From Fimbriimonadaceae bacterium (GTDB lineage Bacteria > Armatimonadota > Fimbriimonadia > Fimbriimonadales > Fimbriimonadaceae): 5,445 bases of DNA. A model generated the notes under the pieces. The model saw nothing but the letters and a program-made list of their open reading frames with translations. It had not been told where the DNA came from and made no database searches. How positions within the stretch are numbered: position 1 is the first letter of the stretch; each line of letters opens with the position of its first letter. The position numbers and the translations under genes are program-made. This document shows positions 1 to 4,834 of the stretch, one piece after another. The stretch covers positions 1 through 5,445 of the forward strand of contig JAIBBE010000126.1 in the NCBI GenBank assembly GCA_019694835.1, read 5' to 3'.

Positions 1-81
1 CCCACGACACGCAAGAGTAGACTTCCCGTGGATGGACTCCTTTCGGGGTAGGATTTGATCGACGGGCATGTTACTACTCAT
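1..81 (-). CDS. 5' end of an unrecognised cassette gene, truncated by the window edge
   Basis: The - strand has an ATG at 81-79 followed by 27 open codons to the edge of the window, so only the N-terminus is visible (begins MSSNMPVDQILPRK). A second ATG at codon 5 is an alternative start. The sequence AGGTGAGAGAG just before the first ATG provides a plausible ribosome binding site (AGGTGA, about 6 bases upstream), which favours that start. It lies on the same strand as the other cassette genes, about 40 bases beyond the attC at 120-180, which is where the next cassette's gene should begin. I do not recognise the protein from so short a piece. The call rests on position, strand and the ribosome binding site, not on homology. 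Confidence 0.5.
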   Translation of the reverse strand, partial: MSSNMPVDQILPRKESIHGKSTLACRG

Positions 82-101
82 CTCTCTCACCTACTGTCAC
101 T

Positions 102-119
102 CGCCAGCTTTGGCTGGCG
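102..119. repeat. Perfect 7-bp hairpin between attC and the leftmost gene
   Basis: CGCCAGC at 102-108 and GCTGGCG at 113-119 form a perfect 7-bp stem with a four-base loop (TTTG). It directly abuts the attC and lies in the leader of the gene starting at 81 on the - strand. No T-run follows on either strand, so it is not a standard intrinsic terminator. It may be part of an extended recombination-site fold or a leader structure affecting expression of the next gene. Confidence 0.55.
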
Positions 120-180
120 CACGAACGTCATGCGGGTGTGCCGCCGCGCGAAGCGCGGCCGCACCAGCCGCGAGTTAGGT
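120..180. other. attC integron recombination site (attC-A), end of the DUF4365 cassette
   Basis: On the + strand the site ends in GTTAGGT (174-180), a match to the core consensus GTTRRRY, and begins with a CGAAC core (AAC at 124-126). The expected long imperfect hairpin lies between them: GTGCCGCCGCGC (138-149) pairs with GCGCGGCCGCAC (152-163) with one mismatch around a three-base loop, flanked by GCGG/CCGC. The length of about 60 bp is normal for attC. It lies 29 bases after the stop codon of the DUF4365 gene, the usual position for a cassette's own attC. The left core is degenerate (on the - strand GTTCGTG instead of GTTRRRY), but the last six bases of that core belong to the neighbouring cassette. 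Recombination would be expected between 125 and 126. Confidence 0.75.
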
Positions 181-1280
181 TGCAATGTCATTAACGTGCA
201 CATGATCCGTCACCATAGGCCTACGAATCCATGATCTCGTAGGCATTGCTGCATAAACATCACGCGCTCATCGTTTCGAATCGAAGGCATGACAGCTATA
301 AGACGTTCAAGACACGGGAGTCCCTGCTTGCCCGCCCGCGCTACACGGAGATACACCGCATGAATGGCAGTTTGCCCGTCGGTTTCGAGGAGCAAAACCG
401 CGGCTTTTTCTAGCTTTTCGTTAAGCCCTGGGTCTTCGATGAGAAGCATGTAGAGGTCCTGGCCGCTATCACCACGCGTCCACGCTTCAAGAGGAACCCG
501 CGACAGAAGCAGCGCGATCTCCTCTACTGACCACCGAAAGTTGGCAAGGACTTTTTCGCATCGGTCCTCAGGTATCCAATTCTCTTTGGTCCAGAAGATG
601 TCCGGATGCGCCGTGACGTGCGCCAATGCCCGGATAGCATGCCGCAGCACCTGAGGATCGAACCGCGAAATAAAGTATCGCAGGCCAATAAGAAGTCTCG
701 GATCGAGCCGACCGAGTGCGAAACAATCCGAGATCGCGCGACTCTGCTGTTCTGGAATATCATCACAAATCTGAAGCAGCGGGTGGCGGCGAAAGCCAAC
801 CACCGTGCGTGCAACCGATCGAGCAAACGAACCTCGAAGCACTTCAGCGGTAAGAATGGCGTTGGGATCCACTGGGATATGGGTCGGCCGCGGCCCCGAG
901 ACTCCGTCCAGGTACTCGGTGATATTGACCCAACGCAAGAGTGTGTCCGTGGCGTCGTAAACAAGGCCAATCATAGGTACCGTAGATGTGCTCCAATATT
1001 CAAAATCGGCCTCGTCAAGGGGAATCTTATATTCGTTCGCGCCTCGATAGGATGGCCCCGACTTGATCTGGAGCGCCGCGCAGACTGACGACGCTGCGCG
1101 AGCGTCGCCCAGGTCAAGATAGGCGCCTTTGCCATAATCATTTTCTAGATGAACTTCTTGAAATACGCAGTCGTGCGCTTCGAAAAAGGTTCGTGCGGCG
1201 TTGACTCCTTCGCGTTCGCGCTGCCGATTCTTGCGGTGTTGTTTACTCATGATCGTTTTGCGTTCAGCATGGCAACCTAA
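126..1280 (-). mobile_element. Integron gene cassette carrying the DUF4365 gene
   Basis: Predicted cassette limits come from the two core sites. On the - strand the cassette starts after the G at 1281 (G then TTAGGT) and ends at the G opposite 126 in attC-A, giving 1155 bp with one gene. When circularised, its ends would rebuild an attC whose outer arms ACCTAAC and GTTAGGT pair perfectly. The pairing extends to 14 bases with one mismatch (174-187 against 1268-1281 on the other strand). That fit between two ends more than 1 kb apart is strong internal evidence that this is a real cassette. The left cleavage point is less certain because its core is degenerate. Confidence 0.65.
210..1250 (-). 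CDS. DUF4365-domain protein with helical C-terminal extension, putative nuclease
   Basis: This is a 346-residue protein if started at the ATG at 1250-1248. Residues about 12-115 resemble the DUF4365 family: EG..AARTFF near the start, NDYGKGAYLD (residues 37-46), ALQIKSGPSY (59-68), EYWSTSTVPMIGLVYD (84-99) and LLRW (104-107). The D...QxK arrangement (D46, Q61, K63) recalls the PD-(D/E)XK nuclease signature with Q in place of E; this is an analogy, not proof of activity. Residues about 140-346 look all-helical, with many Leu/Ala/Arg-rich segments; I see no clear repeat unit. DUF4365 proteins often occur in defence or mobile contexts. An upstream in-frame ATG at 1283 lies inside the cassette-boundary core GTTAGGT, so the ATG at 1250 is preferred, although no strong ribosome binding site precedes either. 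The gene fills its cassette almost completely (126-1280). Confidence 0.85.
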   Translation of the reverse strand: MSKQHRKNRQREREGVNAARTFFEAHDCVFQEVHLENDYGKGAYLDLGDARAASSVCAALQIKSGPSYRGANEYKIPLDEADFEYWSTSTVPMIGLVYDATDTLLRWVNITEYLDGVSGPRPTHIPVDPNAILTAEVLRGSFARSVARTVVGFRRHPLLQICDDIPEQQSRAISDCFALGRLDPRLLIGLRYFISRFDPQVLRHAIRALAHVTAHPDIFWTKENWIPEDRCEKVLANFRWSVEEIALLLSRVPLEAWTRGDSGQDLYMLLIEDPGLNEKLEKAAVLLLETDGQTAIHAVYLRVARAGKQGLPCLERLIAVMPSIRNDERVMFMQQCLRDHGFVGLW

Positions 1281-1316
1281 CATTTGAGCTCAACCACCGG
1301 ACTGTCAGAGTTGGTC
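1275..1316. other. Degenerate, short attC-like site between NYN and DUF4365 genes
   Basis: On the + strand ACCTAAC (1275-1281) matches RYYYAAC exactly, and GTTGGTC (1310-1316) matches six of seven positions of GTTRRRY. GAGTTGG resembles the right ends of the other two attC sites. At 42 bp it is shorter than a typical attC of about 57 bp or more, and the interior lacks the long GC-rich hairpin of its neighbours. It contains a perfect 10-base palindrome, TTGAGCTCAA (1284-1293). Its place, 15 bases after the NYN stop codon and just before the DUF4365 start, is right for an attC. It is probably a truncated or unusual site. Confidence 0.4.
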
Positions 1317-1331
1317 GGCTGCTGCGAATCA

Positions 1332-2051
1332 TCAGGGGTCCTTCGCTCTCACATAAAGCTGCATGTTCTGCGAGCCCTCGCTGGAAGGAACCGATTTCAC
1401 CTCAATGTAGGGCTGCGCCTTAACCAATTCTCCCAACTTCTTGAACCCGTAGTTACGGGAGTCAAACGAGGGATCACTTTTAAGGAGAAGACCGCCGATG
1501 ACCCCCAAGAATGCCCAACCGTCATCCTGGGCCGCCGCTGCCACAGCCGGAAGGATCAGAGACTTGAGCGGACCTTGTACGGGTGCTTCGACGGTTGCGC
1601 CCGGCGCAGGTTTGCGGAGGATTTCGGTGTAGATGAACTTGTCGCATGCCGCCACAAAAGGCTTTGGGGTCTTTTTCTCACCAAAACCGTACACCGACAG
1701 TCCGGCCTCCCTGATTCGAGTAGCAAGCCTGGTGAAGTCGCTGTCGGACGAGACCAAACAGAAGCCATCGACCTTTCCCCCGTGAAGAAGGTCCATTGCC
1801 TCAATGATCAGTGCCGAGTCCGTGGCGTTCTTGCCGGTGGTGTAACGGAATTGCTGAATTGGCTGAATGGCATGAATGTGAAGAACCTCCTTCCAAGCAG
1901 ATAGGTTTGGAGTAGTCCAATCCCCGTAGGCGCGCTTAACTGTTGCGGTCCCATACCTCGCAACTTCTGCAAGAAGATCAGAGATTACCGACGCCTGAGC
2001 GTTGTCGCCGTCAATTAGTACCGCCAGATTGTCGGTCCCTTCAGATTTCAT
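1332..2051 (-). CDS. NYN (PIN-like, LabA/DUF88-type) RNase with C-terminal LOTUS/OST-HTH-like domain
   Basis: This is a 239-residue protein, probably a metal-dependent ribonuclease. The NYN domain spans about residues 8-146: AVLIDGDNAQ (10-19) carries the first acidic cluster, GKNATDSALIIEAMDLL (73-89) contains D78, and CLVSSDSDFTRLA (98-110) contains D103 and D105. These are the expected acidic metal-binding positions of the family. After a Pro/Ala-rich linker (148-160), residues about 163-237 (LILPAVAAAAQDDGWAFLG, then RNYGFKKLGELVKAQPYIEV and a final QLYVR strand) fit an OST-HTH/LOTUS winged-helix domain, commonly paired with NYN and linked to RNA binding. The ATG at 2051 is chosen because GGAGGA lies just upstream; the TTG at 2063 would place that ribosome binding site inside the gene. 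It stands alone between two attC-like sites. NYN proteins are mostly RNA-processing enzymes; a toxin or defence role here is inference. Confidence 0.9.
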   Translation of the reverse strand: MKSEGTDNLAVLIDGDNAQASVISDLLAEVARYGTATVKRAYGDWTTPNLSAWKEVLHIHAIQPIQQFRYTTGKNATDSALIIEAMDLLHGGKVDGFCLVSSDSDFTRLATRIREAGLSVYGFGEKKTPKPFVAACDKFIYTEILRKPAPGATVEAPVQGPLKSLILPAVAAAAQDDGWAFLGVIGGLLLKSDPSFDSRNYGFKKLGELVKAQPYIEVKSVPSSEGSQNMQLYVRAKDP

Positions 2052-2055
2052 GCAT

Positions 2056-2061
2056 TCCTCC
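2056..2061 (-). promoter_or_regulatory. Ribosome binding site of the NYN gene
   Basis: The - strand reads GGAGGA here, a near-perfect Shine-Dalgarno sequence, four bases before the ATG at 2051-2049. It decides the start in favour of this ATG over the in-frame TTG at 2063, whose codon overlaps it. Confidence 0.75.
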
Positions 2062-2066
2062 AAGGA

Positions 2067-2134
2067 AACCTACGTTTGGCGGTGTGCCGCCGGCGGGCGT
2101 AGGCCGCCGGGCGGTCACCAGCGCCGAGTTGGGC
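2067..2134. other. attC integron recombination site (attC-B) between DUF6602 and NYN genes
   Basis: The + strand right end GTTGGGC (2128-2134) matches GTTRRRY exactly, reading GCCCAAC on the - strand 21 bases after the DUF6602 stop. The interior forms a strong imperfect hairpin: CCGCCGGCGG (2088-2097) pairs with CCGCCGGGCGG (2104-2114) with one bulged base, flanked by GGCG/CGCC and GTG/CAC pairs. The left core (ACCTACG) has lost the AAC triplet consensus, like the left core of the other full site. It shares GGTGTGCCGCCG (2081-2092) and CACCAGC...GAGTT (2116-2130) with the attC at 120-180. Such unpaired bases and GC-rich arms are typical of attC folds. Confidence 0.72.
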
Positions 2135-2155
2135 CGTGTTTTGTGTTGCCACAGA

Positions 2156-3169
2156 TCACTCACCGTGGTCCCTGTCCGGCTCCGTAGTCGGTTCCGACGG
2201 CGCAACCGATGGTGTTGCATGGGTATACAGTCGGGGTGTATGGCCACATTTTTCGCTCGCTATTAGTTCCTGGTGCATCGCGTGCAGCCACTGCGCTGTA
2301 CCGAGTTTTATTTGGCCAATCGCCCACAGAAGATGAACAAATCCAAGTCCAAATCCGATTCCTGAAGATTCGCTAGCCAACGTCATCGTGCTTTCAGTGG
2401 TAAACGGTCGAAGGTGTCGAATGTTGGCTTCCTTATCCAAAAATACGGGTGCGACAAACAACTGCGGGCACACCAAAGTGTCGGGTCGAGCAAGGTGGTC
2501 GTCAGGTAAGGGCGCTACGCATGCGTCGATGCTCATTGTCGTTGGACGCTGCTTTCCGAGTATTTCGCCGCTGGTAAGAGCTACCCTCGTAGCAAAAATC
2601 GATGCGTACCAAGGGTTGCCTCGCTCTGGGTATCCAGGTGGCGTCTTAATCCCGAATTGCTCCCTCAGTTTTGTGTTGAGATCGAACCTGCTTGTATAAG
2701 CTCGCTTTAGTGCCTTAATGTTCGCTACTTGGCTACATGCTTTTGCGATTGACTGACCCGTCTGATTTTGCTTCGGCTTAATGTAAAGTGTTTGTTTTGC
2801 TTCGATGTATGCTAACACGGATTCGGCTGGTACATAGTCTTTCTTGTGCAAGTCGCCGCCCAATCCGCGTAGCGTGGGGACATGTGCGGCGTCGTATACG
2901 ATCACGTCATCGCCGGCTTTTCCGCCGTACATATCGACAATATATCCGCGGCAAACCCCGATGCCGGTGGGTAGAATTTCTCTAAGTTGCTCGCAGATGG
3001 CTATTTCGAACTCGTCCCCGCCTTCCGTGTTTCGAGTTACGCGCCGTTCTCGAAGCTTGTGATCAAATCTTTTTGCCAGATCACGTACCCATCCATCGTA
3101 CAAGGGGGGAAGTTCGTCGAGACGCGTCGACTCACTGGTTGCCTTTTTGCGCAGGGGTTTCTTTTTCAT
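2156..3169 (-). CDS. DUF6602-like protein, putative PD-(D/E)XK nuclease
   Basis: This is a 337-residue protein starting at the ATG at 3169-3167. The N-terminus is very basic (MKKKPLRKK). Residues about 35-130 resemble DUF6602: GDEFEIAICEQLREILPTGI (51-70) with helix-1 acidic E55, GDDVIVYD (86-93), and VLAYIEAKQTL (118-128). D87/D88 followed by E123-A-K125 matches the spacing and form of a PD-(D/E)XK nuclease core; this is my reading of the motif, not a tested activity. The C-terminal half (about 180-300) contains FATRVALTSGEIL and a hydrophobic stretch near 268-285 that is too weak to call a membrane segment. The tail after 310 looks disordered. Its start lies 5 bases after the stop of the 119-residue gene, so the two are almost certainly co-transcribed. 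An in-frame GTG at 3235 would overlap that gene by about 60 bases and is less likely. Confidence 0.8.
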   Translation of the reverse strand: MKKKPLRKKATSESTRLDELPPLYDGWVRDLAKRFDHKLRERRVTRNTEGGDEFEIAICEQLREILPTGIGVCRGYIVDMYGGKAGDDVIVYDAAHVPTLRGLGGDLHKKDYVPAESVLAYIEAKQTLYIKPKQNQTGQSIAKACSQVANIKALKRAYTSRFDLNTKLREQFGIKTPPGYPERGNPWYASIFATRVALTSGEILGKQRPTTMSIDACVAPLPDDHLARPDTLVCPQLFVAPVFLDKEANIRHLRPFTTESTMTLASESSGIGFGLGFVHLLWAIGQIKLGTAQWLHAMHQELIASEKCGHTPRLYTHATPSVAPSEPTTEPDRDHGE

Positions 3170-3174
3170 GTGCT

Positions 3175-3534
3175 TCACGGTGGAAGTGTCGAAGGCCACG
3201 GGTGACCGATCACTGCTGCTAGTATTCGAGACCACTCCGCGATCCGAACGCTATCGTTTTTTGGTCGCGGAGGGACGTTCGGCGAACAACCCCAGAATCC
3301 ACCGCCGGGTTCGTTCTCTTTCTGAAGAATGACAAGCGCCGATATCGCGGGGGCTTGCCTGGCATCCAAATATCTGTTTAGCTCGCCAAGCGGTGCATCC
3401 CAGCTACCATGAGGCTCGAACCAGTCGCCGGTGTGTGCATGGTATGCATGCGACAGTTGGGTGTAGCTTCGCGGTGTTCCTGCTTTTGCCCACTGATATA
3501 GTACGACATATAGGTCGCCGAGATTAGGTGTCAT
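3175..3534 (-). CDS. Small protein of unknown function, upstream partner of the DUF6602 gene
   Basis: This 119-residue protein begins MTPNLGDLYVVLYQWAKAGT. I do not recognise a named family. Visible features are an aromatic-rich N-terminal half (YTQLSHAYHAHTGDWFEPHG, residues 24-43), a turn-rich centre (DAPLGELNRYL, 46-56), a hydrophobic strand APAISALVILQK (61-72), then a Gly/Pro-rich segment ending in GGGFWG (77-82) and a final helix with two Trp. There is no signal peptide and no membrane segment. The ATG at 3534 is preceded by GGAG (3544-3547) nine bases upstream; an alternative in-frame GTG at 3549 would take that site inside the gene. Tight coupling to the DUF6602 gene (5-base gap) suggests a partner, regulator, inhibitor or specificity subunit. 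That role is inference. Confidence 0.75.
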   Translation of the reverse strand: MTPNLGDLYVVLYQWAKAGTPRSYTQLSHAYHAHTGDWFEPHGSWDAPLGELNRYLDARQAPAISALVILQKENEPGGGFWGCSPNVPPRPKNDSVRIAEWSRILAAVIGHPWPSTLPP

Positions 3535-3543
3535 GGTTGTCGT

Positions 3544-3547
3544 CTCC
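3544..3547 (-). promoter_or_regulatory. Ribosome binding site of the 119-residue gene
   Basis: The - strand reads GGAG here, nine bases before the ATG at 3534-3532. It supports this ATG rather than the in-frame GTG at 3549, which overlaps it. Confidence 0.5.
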
Positions 3548-3565
3548 ACGGCAAACTGGTTGCTG

Positions 3566-3650
3566 GAAAGTTATCGCGTGGCTATCTCGATGCATCGAGG
3601 CAATGTCTCCAAGTCGGGGAGCGCTTGTGATCCTCGTCGGCTCAACTTTC
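3566..3650 (-). other. Intergenic segment with nested inverted repeats (possible structured leader RNA)
   Basis: The gap between the TIR-like gene and the 119-residue gene (3535-3677) has no convincing gene and no attC. GAAAGTT (3566-3572) and AACTTTC (3644-3650) form a 7-bp inverted repeat enclosing about 70 bases. Inside lie a perfect 14-base palindrome CTCGATGCATCGAG (3586-3599) and a CTCC/GGAG mini-stem (3607-3621). The core triplets are in GTT...AAC order, the opposite of an attC, so this is not a recombination site. It could be a leader RNA fold, an operator (the palindrome), or chance. Confidence 0.35.
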
Positions 3651-3677
3651 ATTCCACAGAGAAGTCAAACTCCTCCA

Positions 3678-4538
3678 TTATTCTAGGGCCTTATTCATGT
3701 CGACGGGAAGCTTTGCCATCTTCATTTCTCTCGCAAGAGGAAGCCTCCAGTCACTCTCCGCTGATACATACAGGACGCCGTGAATGTCTGATGGAAGTTC
3801 CACATCCCCTACATAGATCGCGCAGACGCGAGCACGACCGAGGCTTCCGATGAAATATCCGAGCTCAAGAATCACGTTTTGCCGGGCCCGTGATTTCATC
3901 GGCGCTCCCTGCGCTGCCTTTGCACCACCAACGTCGTCAGGCGTTAGCAGAACGATCGCAAATCCCGCCTTCTCTGCGTGCTGCTCGAACTTTTCAATTA
4001 TGGTGTTCCCGGCGTTGGCTTGTTCGGCCAAAATGATCGCGCGAAGCCCAAGTTTCTCGACGAACCTCGCCACCTCTTGCTTCAGGGCATTGTCATGCCC
4101 GTGGACGATGAAGACGTTTGTTGATGGTGCGGGCGGCGCCGACGTGGCCGCAGCACGAGCCACCACTGGTACCTCATCGATAAGATTCAGCCGGTCACGA
4201 AGAGATCGCAATTTCCGGCAGTCAGAAGCAATGTCCTCTTGTAGCCTCGCGACTTCTTCATTGAGGGTTGGGTTCATTGTGCCCGACATGGCGCCCCATG
4301 CGTCATACTCTTTCTGGTACTGTGAAGTATCGAAAATGCGTGTAAGTAACTCGCGATTGTACTCGCTCCATGTATAATAGTCGTGTCGGACGGACTCAAA
4401 GGCGCCTTTGCTGTCAATTCTTTTTGCAAGCAGCGCTTCGCCAATGGTGATGCGTTCGTCAAGCTTCGCAGCGGCTTCTGAACGAGGCACCGTAAGTTTT
4501 GCGGGAGCGGGTTGAGATGCTGTCGAGGTTTTTGCCAT
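3678..4538 (-). CDS. TIR-like nucleotide-binding protein (PF10137 type)
   Basis: This is a 286-residue protein starting at the ATG at 4538-4536, with AGGT nine bases upstream. Residues 1-125 are a charged, mainly helical N-terminal region, with a probable coiled coil around 93-120 (LNEEVARLQEDIASDCRKL). A Pro/Ala-rich linker (about 126-140) leads to the TIR-like domain at about 142-275: NVFIVHGHDN (141-150), EKLGLRAIILAEQANAGNTI (161-180), AIVLLTPDDVGG (194-205), RARQNVILELGYFIGSLGR (217-235), ELPSDIHGVLYV (247-258). This motif series is diagnostic of the TIR-like family now tied to CBASS and Pycsar effectors, several of which degrade NAD+ when activated. E225 in the LELGYF segment is a candidate catalytic residue. 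No cyclase gene is visible, so how it would be activated is unknown. It is the gene nearest the intI remnant, pointing away from it. An upstream double ATG at 4607 gives 23 extra residues and is less likely. Confidence 0.9.
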   Translation of the reverse strand: MAKTSTASQPAPAKLTVPRSEAAAKLDERITIGEALLAKRIDSKGAFESVRHDYYTWSEYNRELLTRIFDTSQYQKEYDAWGAMSGTMNPTLNEEVARLQEDIASDCRKLRSLRDRLNLIDEVPVVARAAATSAPPAPSTNVFIVHGHDNALKQEVARFVEKLGLRAIILAEQANAGNTIIEKFEQHAEKAGFAIVLLTPDDVGGAKAAQGAPMKSRARQNVILELGYFIGSLGRARVCAIYVGDVELPSDIHGVLYVSAESDWRLPLAREMKMAKLPVDMNKALE

Positions 4539-4652
4539 GTTTTTGCTACCTGCAATTGGTTCTTGAGTCGGGTTGTCGCAGCGCGCAGACAGTTGGCACT
4601 GCATCATGAAAACACTTACGGTTCAAGCGCAATCCGATGGACTTGAGCTCGG

Positions 4653-4679
4653 CGATGCCAGGGACCTCTCACGGCATCG
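4653..4679. repeat. 7-bp inverted repeat in the TIR-intI intergenic region
   Basis: CGATGCC (4653-4659) and GGCATCG (4673-4679) form a perfect 7-bp stem with a 13-base loop, extendable with one bulge. The region 4539-4834 between the TIR-like gene and the intI remnant holds no convincing gene. It is where the attI site and cassette promoter would be expected, but I cannot identify either by consensus. The repeat could be part of a decayed attI, an operator, or chance. Confidence 0.35.
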
Positions 4680-4725
4680 GCCCAATGGAAGCCTCCTTTC
4701 ACGACCGACGGCCGCGGTTCGTGAT

Positions 4726-4748
4726 AGCGTCATCGTCATGGTGACGCT
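4726..4748. repeat. 7-bp inverted repeat near the intI remnant
   Basis: AGCGTCA (4726-4732) and TGACGCT (4742-4748) form a perfect stem with a nine-base loop. It lies about 90 bases before recognisable intI homology, in the presumed integrase promoter/attI zone. It does not match the LexA box (CTGTN8ACAG) found in front of many intI genes. Its spacing would suit a dimeric regulator, but no function can be assigned. Confidence 0.35.
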
Positions 4749-4834
4749 CGGGCAGGCTCATCTCCGCCGGTCGCGAAAGAAGGCTTCCAGTAGGCCGCCG
4801 CAGATCTCCCAGCACCAACCCGCGCAACAACCCT

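Noticed and set aside
102..119. Intrinsic terminator
   Set aside because: The stem is good but no T-run follows on either strand.
606..1088. + strand open frame of about 160 codons
   Set aside because: It is antisense to the DUF4365 gene and shows no recognisable domain.
1284..1904. + strand open frame of about 206 codons
   Set aside because: It lies antisense to the NYN gene, whose domain motifs are unmistakable. It is a shadow frame.
2156..3235. Longer form of the DUF6602 protein from a GTG at 3235
   Set aside because: It would overlap the small gene by about 60 bases without a good ribosome binding site. The ATG at 3169 follows the small gene's stop by 5 bases and begins a typical basic N-terminus.
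3566..3650. Possible attC between the TIR-like and 119-residue genes
   Set aside because: The triplets run GTT...AAC, opposite to the AAC...GTT order required. The block shared by the other attC sites is also absent.
3649..3678. Nine-codon frame starting with an ATG that overlaps the TIR-like stop (MEEFDFSVE)
   Set aside because: It is too short to support and has no ribosome binding site of its own beyond chance purines.
3850..4377. + strand open frame of about 175 codons
   Set aside because: It is antisense to the TIR-like gene and low in complexity; the - strand motifs are decisive.
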